NCBI GenBank assembly: GCA_003268905.1
Contig: QLTU01000004.1
Coordinates: forward strand, 62,001 to 126,000
Direction: 5' to 3'
Source: Acidovorax defluvii
GTDB taxonomy: Bacteria > Pseudomonadota > Gammaproteobacteria > Burkholderiales > Burkholderiaceae_C
Length of the DNA stretch: 64,000 bases
The notes under the pieces are model-generated. The model worked only from the letters and a program-made list of their open reading frames with translations, did no database searches and was not told the origin of the DNA. Shown here piece after piece: positions 57,362 to 64,000 of the stretch (the stretch's first letter is position 1; each line of letters starts with the position of its first letter). Position numbers and translations under genes: made by a program.

Positions 57362-58180
57362 ATGAGTACCCATTACGAAACCCTGCAGCAAGCCGACACC
57401 TACCGCGAGGCGTTTGCGGTGGAGCCCCCAGCGGCCCTGGGCGAGCGCCACCTGTGGCCGCGCAAGCCAGGCTTTTTTATCGTGCATGAAGCCACGGCGG
57501 CGGCCATGGCCAATCCCTCGGCGCAGCCTGCGCAGCCGTCACAGCCGCCACAAACGCCCCTCGCGCCACAGACCGATCTGCCAGCGCCACCGGCGGATGC
57601 GGGCACCGAAGCCACCAGCGAAGCACCCGCGCGCCCTGCGCAGCAGCGCGTGCTGGTGCCCGCGCAGTGGGGCCTGGTGCCGCACTGGGTCAAGTCGGCG
57701 TCCGACGCCAAGCTGCGCGCGCCCAAGCTGGTCAACGCCAAGTCGGATACCGCCTCCACCGGCACGCCGTTTCGTGATGCGTGGCTCAACGGCCAGCGCT
57801 GCATCGTGCCCATGGCCGCGTTTTACGAAGACGACCTGCGCAGCGGCAAGGCCGTGCCCACCCGCGTTGCGCGCGTGGACGGCAAGCCCATGGGCGTGGC
57901 AGGCCTGTGGGCGCGCTGGCAAGGGGCCGATGGCGAAGTCATCATCAGCTATTGCCTGCTCACGGTGAACGCCAACAACCATGCCCTGTTGCACCGCTAT
58001 GGTCAGCCGGGCAGCGAAAAGAGCATGCCCGCCATCCTGAACGAAGGCGCCTACGACGCCTGGCTGACGGCGCGCCCCGACAAGGCCAAGGAATTCATGC
58101 GCCAGTACGCGGCCCAGTGGCTGCTGGCCAACCCGGTGGAAAAGAAGGCCGACAAGGTGCCCAAGGGGTTGCTGGGCTGA
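57362..58180 (+). CDS. SOS-response-associated peptidase (HMCES/YedK family) lacking Cys2
   Basis: A 272-residue SRAP-domain protein. Known members protect abasic sites in single-stranded DNA by a covalent link through Cys2. Here the start is MSTHYETLQQADTYREAF: position 2 is Ser, while close family members begin MCSHYE. Other active-site features remain: APKLVNAKSDTAST (Asn), VPMAAFYEDDLRSG (Glu) and NNHALLHRYGQPGSEKSMP (His). A Pro/Ala-rich insertion lies at about residues 50-100. Without Cys2 the thiazolidine link cannot form. No other in-frame ATG would restore a Cys. Confidence 0.88.
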   Translation: MSTHYETLQQADTYREAFAVEPPAALGERHLWPRKPGFFIVHEATAAAMANPSAQPAQPSQPPQTPLAPQTDLPAPPADAGTEATSEAPARPAQQRVLVPAQWGLVPHWVKSASDAKLRAPKLVNAKSDTASTGTPFRDAWLNGQRCIVPMAAFYEDDLRSGKAVPTRVARVDGKPMGVAGLWARWQGADGEVIISYCLLTVNANNHALLHRYGQPGSEKSMPAILNEGAYDAWLTARPDKAKEFMRQYAAQWLLANPVEKKADKVPKGLLG

Positions 58181-58338
58181 GCAAGGGCTGGACGCGGGCC
58201 AGAGGACCGGGTGGACCCGGTCGACCAAGGTGCGATGGCCGCACGAACGCCATCGAAGCCACCGGGCCTTTCACGCCTGTCAAAAGCGCAAGGCCAGGCT
58301 TGCAAAGGCTGAAAAGCGGAACGGCATGTTGCGATGCC

Positions 58339-58434
58339 TTACTCGGCCCGCGCCAGCCCCGCCAGACGGTGCACAAGCCAGCGCTGAAAAGCCAGGCCGG
58401 CTGCGGATCGGCTGCGCAAGGGGATGGTGTACAT
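58339..58434 (-). CDS. small protein of 31 residues
   Basis: MYTIPLRSRSAAGLAFQRWL, then VHRLAGLARAE. A strong Shine-Dalgarno (AAGGAG) lies seven bases before the ATG. It is only 37 bp downstream of the DUF2061 gene on the same strand, so probably cotranscribed. A degraded relative is seen on the same strand near 60600-60690. Basic and amphipathic, resembling small DUF1127-like proteins only in size. Confidence 0.6.
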   Translation of the reverse strand: MYTIPLRSRSAAGLAFQRWLVHRLAGLARAE

Positions 58435-58471
58435 GGTGAACTCCTTAAAGGGTTGAACGGCTGCGCACTGT

Positions 58472-58720
58472 TCACGCGCCTTGCAGTGCCGCAGCCTCGG
58501 CTGCATTGCGGCGGGCTGCCCGGTCCCAGGCCTTTTCATGGAAGAAAAAGGCCACGGCCTGCACCGTGGGCTCTAGCAGGCTCAGCGTGAGCGATGCCCA
58601 CAGGTTGCCGGTGACGGCATAAGCCACCAGAGCCGCCACACAGATGTGGATGGGGTAGTAGCTGCCCGTCTTCATCAGCATGGTCTTGTTCTGGCGGGCA
58701 GTTCGGCGGATGAGAGACAT
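58472..58720 (-). CDS. DUF2061 membrane protein
   Basis: An 82-residue inner-membrane protein of the DUF2061 type: TYYPIHICVAALVAYAVTG-like SYYPIHICVAALVAYAVTG and LWASLTLSLLEPTVQAVAFF form two helices, with the conserved FHEKAWDRA at the end. Function unknown. It precedes the 31-residue ORF. Confidence 0.85.
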   Translation of the reverse strand: MSLIRRTARQNKTMLMKTGSYYPIHICVAALVAYAVTGNLWASLTLSLLEPTVQAVAFFFHEKAWDRAARRNAAEAAALQGA

Positions 58721-58770
58721 GGCGGACTCCTTGGATTCAACAGGGCCTGCAGTGAAAAGCAGGCACGGTT

Positions 58771-58795
58771 AAATAATAGTCATTCGCAACAAAAT
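58771..58795 (-). promoter_or_regulatory. possible Fur-like site upstream of DUF2061 gene
   Basis: On the minus strand TTGCGAATGACTATTATTTA resembles part of a Fur box. Weak match, by eye only. Confidence 0.25.
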
Positions 58796-58883
58796 AGGCC
58801 AATTGATCGTGCCTAAATCGCGGATAGCCGCTGCCGTTCGATGGCGAGGGCCCCCAAAAAAGCCCCGTCTGCGCAGGTCGCGT

Positions 58884-58892
58884 TGCTATGAT
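58884..58892 (+). promoter_or_regulatory. extended -10 promoter of SPFH gene 1
   Basis: TGCTATGAT is an extended -10 (TGnTATAAT-like). The identical motif precedes the second SPFH gene (63297-63305). Confidence 0.5.
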
Positions 58893-58939
58893 GGCCTCTC
58901 TTTTTGCCCTCAACCCCTCACTGCACCCTGGAGCACCGC

Positions 58940-59992
58940 ATGGCACTCATGGACTTCATCAAGAAACAGTTCATTGACATCATCCAGTGGACCGAGGAGG
59001 GGGACGGCACCCTGGCCTGGCGCTTTCCGATGGCCGAGATGGAAATCCAGAACGGCGCCTCGCTCACGGTGCGCGAGTCGCAGATGGCGGTGTTCGTGAA
59101 CGAAGGCCAGGTGGCCGACGTGTTTGGCCCCGGCACCTACAAGCTCACCACGCAGACGCTGCCGGTGCTCACCTACCTGAAGAACTGGGACAAGCTTTTT
59201 GAGTCCCCCTTCAAGAGCGATGTGTACTTCTTCAGCACGCGCCAGCAGATTGACCAGAAGTGGGGCACACCGCAGCCCATCACGATCCGCGACAAGGACT
59301 TTGGCGCTGTACGCCTGCGCGCGTTCGGCAATTACGCATTCCGCATTGCCGACCCCAAGCTGTTCCACACCGAGATCTCGGGCACACGCGAGAGCTACCC
59401 GGTCGCCGACCTCGAAGGCCAGCTGCGCGGCCTGGTGCTGCAGAACATCAGCAACGCCATCGCAGGCAGCGGCCTGCCGTTTCTGGACCTGGCGGCCAAC
59501 CAGGTGGCCTTTGCTGATGCGCTGGCCAAGGAACTGCAACCGGCTTTCGCCAAGATCGGCCTGCAGCTTGAAGGCATGACGGTGCAGAACGTTTCGCTGC
59601 CCGAAGAGCTGCAGAAAATTCTCGACCAGAAGATCGGCATGGGCATGGTCGGCAACGACATGGGCAAGTTCATGCAGTACCAGACGGCGCAGGCGATTCC
59701 AAAGTTCGCCGAAGGCGCTGGCAGCGGTGGTGGCGGCATTGCGGGCGACGCCATGGGCCTGGGCGCCGGTATGGCGTTGGGCCAGGTGCTGGCGCAGAAC
59801 CTGCAGGCCGGCCTGCAAGGCGCCGGCGTGGCCGCACAGGCGGCGCCTGCTGCGGCAGCCGCCTCGGTGGGCGTGAAGCCCGAGGACGTGATGGCCACGC
59901 TGGAGAAGCTGGGCGAGCTCAAGGCCAAGGGCATCCTCACGCAGGAAGAGTTCGACGCCAAGAAGGCCGAGCTGCTCAAGAAGCTTGTTTGA
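58940..59992 (+). CDS. SPFH-domain protein with C-terminal SHOCT motif (paralog 1)
   Basis: A 350-residue virion-core/YdjI-like SPFH protein. The N-terminus is ALMDFIKKQFIDIIQWTE, the SPFH core includes FVNEGQVADVFGPGTYKL, and DVYFFSTRQQIDQKWGTPQP, and the C-terminus is a SHOCT-type helix pair (LGELKAKGILTQEEFDAKKA). A Gly/Ala-rich linker (about residues 255-310) sits between. Proteins of this type associate with membranes and occur beside DUF4178 and PspA-like genes. It is followed by a truncated DUF4178 gene. A near-identical paralog starts at 63348. Confidence 0.9.
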   Translation: MALMDFIKKQFIDIIQWTEEGDGTLAWRFPMAEMEIQNGASLTVRESQMAVFVNEGQVADVFGPGTYKLTTQTLPVLTYLKNWDKLFESPFKSDVYFFSTRQQIDQKWGTPQPITIRDKDFGAVRLRAFGNYAFRIADPKLFHTEISGTRESYPVADLEGQLRGLVLQNISNAIAGSGLPFLDLAANQVAFADALAKELQPAFAKIGLQLEGMTVQNVSLPEELQKILDQKIGMGMVGNDMGKFMQYQTAQAIPKFAEGAGSGGGGIAGDAMGLGAGMALGQVLAQNLQAGLQGAGVAAQAAPAAAAASVGVKPEDVMATLEKLGELKAKGILTQEEFDAKKAELLKKLV

Positions 59993-59994
59993 AC

Positions 59995-60048
59995 TCATTT
60001 TTTCATAGCTTCTAGTGCTTATTAAATAAGCGCTAGAGGCCGAAAACA
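59995..60048. repeat. interspersed palindromic repeat, copy M
   Basis: TCATAGCTTCTAGTGCTTAT, TAAATAAGCGCTAGAGGCCG. Confidence 0.75.
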
Positions 60049-60063
60049 CCCTCCATCAGACCC

Positions 60064-60507
60064 ATGGCGACCAGCGCTACCCAGCGTAGCTACCGCGCGC
60101 CCTGCCCCGGCTGCGGCGCGCCCGTCGAGTTCAAGAGCGCGCAGTCCACACACGCCGTCTGCGGCTACTGCCAGAGCACCGTGGTGCGCAGCGGCGAGGT
60201 GCTCACGCGGCTGGGCAAGATGGCCGAGCTGTTCGACGACCACAGCCCGCTGCAGCCCATGGCCAGCGGGCGTATCACGCTCGATGGCAAGGACCTGCCT
60301 TTCATCCTGATTGGCCGTCTGCAATACAAAGGGGATGCGGGTGTCTGGACCGAATGGGCCGCCTTCCTCAACGACGGCACGCTGGCCACGCTGGGTGAGG
60401 ACAACGGCGCCTACGTGTTCACCCGGCCCATCGACCCCGGCCGCGATTTGCAGACCCTCAAGACGCAAGACGAAATGATGGGGTCGCTGCTGGATGTGAA
60501 GGCCTGA
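60064..60507 (+). CDS. truncated DUF4178-type protein with a flagellar-rod-like tail
   Basis: A 147-residue protein. Residues 1-125 match the N-terminal part of DUF4178 proteins: zinc-ribbon-like CPGCGAPVEFKSAQSTHAVC with GYCQSTVV, then PFILIGRLQYKGDAGVWTEW. Full-length members continue for several hundred residues. The last 19 residues (LQTLKTQDEMMGSLLDVKA) instead match the C-terminus of the flagellar-rod-like protein at 40968-41273 (16 of 19 identical). The DNA matches at about 85 percent over 60 bases. It may be a chimera made by recombination or deletion. Function of the truncated product is doubtful. Confidence 0.75.
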   Translation: MATSATQRSYRAPCPGCGAPVEFKSAQSTHAVCGYCQSTVVRSGEVLTRLGKMAELFDDHSPLQPMASGRITLDGKDLPFILIGRLQYKGDAGVWTEWAAFLNDGTLATLGEDNGAYVFTRPIDPGRDLQTLKTQDEMMGSLLDVKA

Positions 60508-60542
60508 GTCGGCCTTTTTTGCGCCACGCTGTGGCCTTGCAC

Positions 60543-60568
60543 ATGCCCCGACCGCCGGGGCATTTTTG
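60543..60568 (+). terminator. intrinsic terminator after the DUF4178 remnant
   Basis: ATGCCCCG, ACCGC loop, CGGGGCAT, then five T. Confidence 0.85.
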
Positions 60569-60599
60569 CGCGTACGCCCAGTGCGCAGCGGGGAGCCCG

Positions 60600-60690
60600 G
60601 CCAGGTGGTGAACCCGCTGGCGCTGTAACGCCACACTCGACGCACATCCAACATACAAAGGGATGTTGTACAGGGCGTAGCTCTTGGGCT
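60600..60690 (-). pseudogene. decayed relative of the 31-residue small ORF
   Basis: The minus-strand translation LYNIPLYVGCASS, VALQRQRVHHLAGL aligns with YTIPLRSRSAAG, LAFQRWLVHRLAGL of the gene at 58339. It has no start codon with a Shine-Dalgarno. Confidence 0.4.
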
Positions 60691-60865
60691 GTCCACGGGA
60701 ACACTGATGGATGAGGAAGGTGAAACGGTCGCTCGGCTGTGTGCCCGTGGGCATCAGGTCGGGAAACTTGAAGCCTCAACTTTCAAACACCGCAACCGCA
60801 CAGCGGTGCAAGTGCACCGCTGTGGGCCATGTGATGCCGCAGATTTGTCCGCCGGGGCACAGGCC

Positions 60866-62101
60866 TCAATTGTCAAATTCGACTTCTTGCGCCACCACCA
60901 CGGTACCGTTGCTGGCCAACTGGCCTTTGACATCGACCTTCACGCCAACCACCAGGTTGGCGGCCGTGCCGTCTTCAAAGCGTGCGTTGGCAAAGTTCAC
61001 CACCACACCGCGCACGGTGAAGGTGCGTGCGGCGGTGTCGATCTGGGTGATCGCGCCTTCAATCTCAAAGCCACCGTCATCAACACCGCCATCGTCGTCT
61101 TCGAGTTCCACCTCGCGGGCGGTGATCTGCCCGTTGGTCAGCACGCCCTTGACCTCCACACGTTGGCCGAGGGCGAGCCCCGCGGGCAGTCGCACGCCGC
61201 CGGGCACCTGCACGGACGTGCCGTTGACACTGAACTGTGTGGTGCTGACGTAGGCAGTGATGTAGCCCTCCAGCTCCACGTTCACGTTGCCGATGGTGGG
61301 CAGGTTGGTACCAGTGGAGGTTACCTGCAGGCGGCTGGCGCGCCACTGTCCGCCTGTGGGGGTGGTGAACAGTTCAACGCGGGCGTATTGCCCATCTGCC
61401 AGCGGCACGGCCTGGTTGGCCACGTCGCCATAAAAAACAACTGCCGTGCCGATGCGGAAGGTGCGTGCCGTGGTGTTGAGCCCGCTGACCACGCCACGCA
61501 GCTTGTATTGGCTGGTGAAGCTGTCTTCGCGCTCAATGCGGGTGGCGGTGTACTGGCCGGCACTGTTGAGCAGGCCATAGACCTCCACGATCTGGCCGAC
61601 AGCCAGGCTCGCCAGGCCGCCGCGCAGGTCGTCATCAAACACGGTGTTGGCGGTCACCTGCACGCGTTGCCCCAGCACCGTGAGGGTGCCTGCGGCGGTG
61701 TCGATAGCGGTCAACGGGCCTTCGACTTCGCTGCGCACGCTGATGGCAGACGCAGTGGCGCGGCGTTGACCGGTGGTGTCTGTGGTGATGTCTGAGCCCG
61801 TCACCTCTGCCACCATGCCCAATTTCAAATCGGCAGCGCGGGCTGTCTTGCCGCCCTCGGTGGCGATGCTGGCGGTGCTGTCGTCATAGCGCACGTTGTT
61901 GATGATGACCGAACCAAAGCCGCGGATTGGCCCGCTCGCAAACGAGCCGGTACCGCCACTGCCCACGCCTGCCAGGCTGTCACTGATGCCTGCGCCGCCC
62001 CCACCCCCGCAGCCGAGCAATCCCAATGCCGCAGCCGCAGCGGTGCCCGCGAGGAGGTGGCGCCTGGCCCAGAAGGTGGGGAGACTTGGTTTGAATATCA
62101 T
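60866..62101 (-). CDS. lipoprotein with repeated DUF5666 domains
   Basis: A 411-residue exported lipoprotein. The signal ends in a lipobox-like LGLLGC followed by Gly-rich GGGGGAGIS. The rest consists of about five copies of a beta-rich unit with the pattern VKG(V/Q)L...AxxVEx (for example GQRVEVKGVLTNGQITAREV and GVKVDVKGQLASNGTVVVAQ), the DUF5666 signature. It is probably anchored to the outer membrane. It follows the DUF6502 gene on the same strand by about 110 bp, a pairing that suggests a common function. Confidence 0.85.
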   Translation of the reverse strand: MIFKPSLPTFWARRHLLAGTAAAAALGLLGCGGGGGAGISDSLAGVGSGGTGSFASGPIRGFGSVIINNVRYDDSTASIATEGGKTARAADLKLGMVAEVTGSDITTDTTGQRRATASAISVRSEVEGPLTAIDTAAGTLTVLGQRVQVTANTVFDDDLRGGLASLAVGQIVEVYGLLNSAGQYTATRIEREDSFTSQYKLRGVVSGLNTTARTFRIGTAVVFYGDVANQAVPLADGQYARVELFTTPTGGQWRASRLQVTSTGTNLPTIGNVNVELEGYITAYVSTTQFSVNGTSVQVPGGVRLPAGLALGQRVEVKGVLTNGQITAREVELEDDDGGVDDGGFEIEGAITQIDTAARTFTVRGVVVNFANARFEDGTAANLVVGVKVDVKGQLASNGTVVVAQEVEFDN

Positions 62102-62214
62102 GGTGACGCTCCGTGTGTAAATAGTGAAGAACGGGGGTTGAAAAACGAGAAGGAAAAGAAAGAGGGCGCGGTGAGCAGCGCGTGATGCCTATGGCGCCGT
62201 AGTGGCAGTGGGTG

Positions 62215-63144
62215 TCAGTCGGCTTCCTGGACGGGTGTGGGCGGGAGGTTGTCGGCACTCCCATCCGCAGGCGATCCCAATGGGGGCGAATGCGCTGGCT
62301 GCCCGCCGTGCGCACCGTGACCGGCTTGCACCGTGTGGGTCATGGCCTGGTTGAACGAATACAGCCCAATGCGTACGCGCTGGTCTTGTGGCCGCCCGGC
62401 GGCCTGGTCGTCGGCAATGAGTCGCTCCAATGCAGGAATCAGGCGGCCATACATCTGTGTCCATTGCGCGGTGATCAACGGTTGCAGGGCTTGCACCGAC
62501 TGCTGCGACAGCTCATCGCCATAGATGGCTTGCTCAAAATGGGCCTCGCCGTCGCCCAACACGTTGTCGACCGCGGCGTGCAGGTGATCGCCCACGTTGT
62601 CGGCCAGCAGCGCCACCATGCGCGTGAAGTCCGCGCGGGGCACAAAAGCATCGCGCTGGAGCCCCACGGTGTCGTCCTGCGCATTCCACTGCGCCAGCCC
62701 GAGCCGGCACAGCTCTTCCAGCAGTGCGCGCGGGTGCACGTCGCGCGTGATCGACTGGGCCAGCGACTCGAAACTGGGCGCCGCACCCTGCCGCGCCAGC
62801 CGCAACGGCTTGCCCGCTTGCAGGTAATCGGGGTCCGTCATCCAGCGGGCAAACAATTCGCCGCTGAGCCAACGCTGCGCCGCTGCGCCGCCGTCGCCAG
62901 CAGCTGCTGCCAACAGTCGGCCCACTTCGCGACGGTTCAACCCCGTGGCCGTGCTCACGCGGCTGACCATGCCATGGGCGGGCGTGTTGGCGTTCAACAG
63001 AATCGCTTCGTTGACCAGCGCGGCACGCAGCAACTCATCCATCGCCGTATAGGGCAATCCGCGCGACAGCGCCAGGCGTGCCAACGGCTTGAGCAGTGCG
63101 TCAAAGGCGGCGCGCAGAGCTGTTTGATCGGGGCTATCGAGCAT
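62215..63144 (-). CDS. DUF6502 family protein
   Basis: A 309-residue cytoplasmic protein of the DUF6502 type. The N-terminal part resembles a winged-helix DNA-binding fold (GLPYTAMDELLRAALVNEAI, SRVSTATGLNRREVGRLL). A helical C-terminal region follows, ending in a Pro/Gly-rich tail. The pairing with a DUF5666 lipoprotein gene is seen in other betaproteobacteria to my recollection. A regulatory role is inference. Confidence 0.8.
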   Translation of the reverse strand: MLDSPDQTALRAAFDALLKPLARLALSRGLPYTAMDELLRAALVNEAILLNANTPAHGMVSRVSTATGLNRREVGRLLAAAAGDGGAAAQRWLSGELFARWMTDPDYLQAGKPLRLARQGAAPSFESLAQSITRDVHPRALLEELCRLGLAQWNAQDDTVGLQRDAFVPRADFTRMVALLADNVGDHLHAAVDNVLGDGEAHFEQAIYGDELSQQSVQALQPLITAQWTQMYGRLIPALERLIADDQAAGRPQDQRVRIGLYSFNQAMTHTVQAGHGAHGGQPAHSPPLGSPADGSADNLPPTPVQEAD

Positions 63145-63296
63145 GTGTTTGCAGCGGGCGATATGCCCGCGAGAGCGTCAATGTCGCAGAGTGTACTGTA
63201 AATGTGCGTTTTGCACGTTTATTGTTGCAGTATTTTTGACAGGTGCGTGCGGTGGGTTCCATCGCGCACATGACAGCCTTTCGCACTGGGCCCCGT

Positions 63297-63305
63297 TGCT
63301 ATGAT
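63297..63305 (+). promoter_or_regulatory. extended -10 promoter of SPFH gene 2
   Basis: TGCTATGAT, identical in sequence and gene-relative position to that of the first SPFH gene. Confidence 0.5.
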
Positions 63306-63347
63306 GGCCAACTCGTTCAATCGCCTTCTTCACCACCGGAGCACTTC

Positions 63348-64000
63348 ATGGCACTCATGGACTTCATCAAGAAACAGTTCATTGACATCATCCAGTGGAC
63401 CGAGGACGGCGACGGCACCTTGGCGTGGCGCTTTCCCATGCGCGACATGGAAATCCAAAACGGCGGCCAACTGGTGGTGCGCGAGTCGCAGATGGCGATC
63501 TTCGTCAACGAAGGCCAGGTGGCTGACGTGTTCACGCCCGGTACCTACAAGCTGACCACGCAGACGCTGCCGGTGCTGACTTACTTGAAGAACTGGGACA
63601 AGCTGTTTGAGTCCCCCTTCAAGAGCGATGTGTACTTCTTCAGCACACGCCAGCAGATCGACCAGAAGTGGGGCACGCCCCAGCCCATCACGATCCGCGA
63701 CAAGGACTTTGGCGCTGTACGCCTGCGCGCGTTTGGTAACTACGCCTTCCGCGTGGCCGACCCCAAGTTGTTCCACACCGAGATCTCGGGCACCCGCGAG
63801 AGCTACCCCGTGGCCGACCTGGAAGGCCAGCTGCGCGGACTGGTGTTGCAGAACATCAGCAACGCCATTGCGGCCAGCGGTTTGCCATTTTTGGACCTGG
63901 CGGCCAACCAGGTGATGTTTGCCGACGCGCTGACCAAAGAACTCGCACCGCTCTTTGCCAAGCTGGGGTTGCTGATTGAAAACCTGACGGTACAGAACGT
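63348..64000 (+). CDS. SPFH-domain protein (paralog 2, partial)
   Basis: The N-terminal 217 residues of a second SPFH protein; it runs off the right edge. It is close to 90 percent identical to paralog 1 over the shared part (FIKKQFIDIIQWTE, NEGQVADVF, DVYFFSTRQQIDQKWGTPQP). Upstream sequence is also alike, including GTTGCTATGATGGCC and GGAGCACNNCATGGCACTCA. This suggests duplication of a module; the full DUF4178 partner may follow outside the window. Confidence 0.9.
   Translation, partial: MALMDFIKKQFIDIIQWTEDGDGTLAWRFPMRDMEIQNGGQLVVRESQMAIFVNEGQVADVFTPGTYKLTTQTLPVLTYLKNWDKLFESPFKSDVYFFSTRQQIDQKWGTPQPITIRDKDFGAVRLRAFGNYAFRVADPKLFHTEISGTRESYPVADLEGQLRGLVLQNISNAIAASGLPFLDLAANQVMFADALTKELAPLFAKLGLLIENLTVQN

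Larger units (their letters stand above)
60508..60865. other. intergenic stretch with terminator and degraded small ORF
   Basis: 358 bp between the DUF4178 remnant and the DUF5666 gene. It contains the terminator below and, on the minus strand, a decayed relative of the 31-residue ORF (YNIPL...VHHLAGL). Nothing else is recognised. Confidence 0.6.

Noticed and set aside
58850-58880. Terminator-like A-rich and GC-rich stretch before SPFH gene 1
   Set aside because: No complementary arms could be found.

Overview
The window reads as chromosomal DNA of a betaproteobacterium, most likely Comamonadaceae (Acidovorax-like). The reasons are high GC, the order rnpA-rpmH-oriC-dnaA-dnaN-gyrB without recF, O2-independent ubiquinone genes, metX-metW, and an interspersed short repeat that I associate with that family from memory. 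No rRNA, tRNA, insertion sequence, integrase or CRISPR array was seen.

Layout. 1-5006 (minus): most of a type I Wadjet (JetABC) SMC-like anti-plasmid operon, with jetC running off the left edge. It is headed by an AAA/DUF4143 ATPase (5035-6189) that has a perfect 16-bp inverted repeat at its start. 6250-11653 (minus): gyrB, dnaN, dnaA. 11654-12008: probable oriC. 12009-16177 (plus): rpmH, rnpA, yidD, yidC, mnmE. 16258-21619: a frameshifted cyclic-nucleotide-binding protein, an unknown protein, apt, and a frameshifted GAF-PAS-GGDEF-EAL protein. 21742-26775: a Kef-type antiporter, then kdsD-kdsC-lptC for lipopolysaccharide, and an SDR. 26920-29145: two glycine-rich RRM proteins with matching SD-sequestering leader hairpins, then a Mn riboswitch and a GDT1-type Mn exporter. 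29289-33913: metX-metW, an M20 peptidase and an alpha/beta hydrolase. 34085-40779: an MFS transporter, then ubiU-ubiV-ubiT-DGC protein-ubiX-ubiD, a coherent anaerobic ubiquinone cluster with an FNR-like box upstream. 40968-47582: an orphan flagellar-rod-like protein, a LysR regulator divergent from an omega-aminotransferase, malic enzyme, and a secreted barnase-like RNase with barstar. 47871-54796: lptD-surA-rsmA (minus), amgK with a repeat expansion in its active-site loop, and rsmE. 54820-58720: a monooxygenase-like protein, a DUF3617 protein, an acyl-CoA dehydrogenase, an HMCES-like protein lacking the catalytic Cys2, and small membrane proteins. 58940-64000: two paralogous SPFH genes flanking a truncated DUF4178 gene whose tail matches the flagellar-rod-like gene, plus a DUF6502/DUF5666 lipoprotein pair.

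The most notable items are the Wadjet operon next to the replication origin with its DUF4143 ATPase leader, the in-frame GC-rich repeat triplication in amgK, the DUF4178/flagellar chimera, the paired SD-sequestering leaders of the RRM genes, the HMCES homologue without Cys2, the DGC protein inside the ubi cluster, and a repeat family (about 14 copies) that has entered two coding regions and supplies stop codons to others. Three apparent one-base frameshifts may be real decay or sequencing errors.
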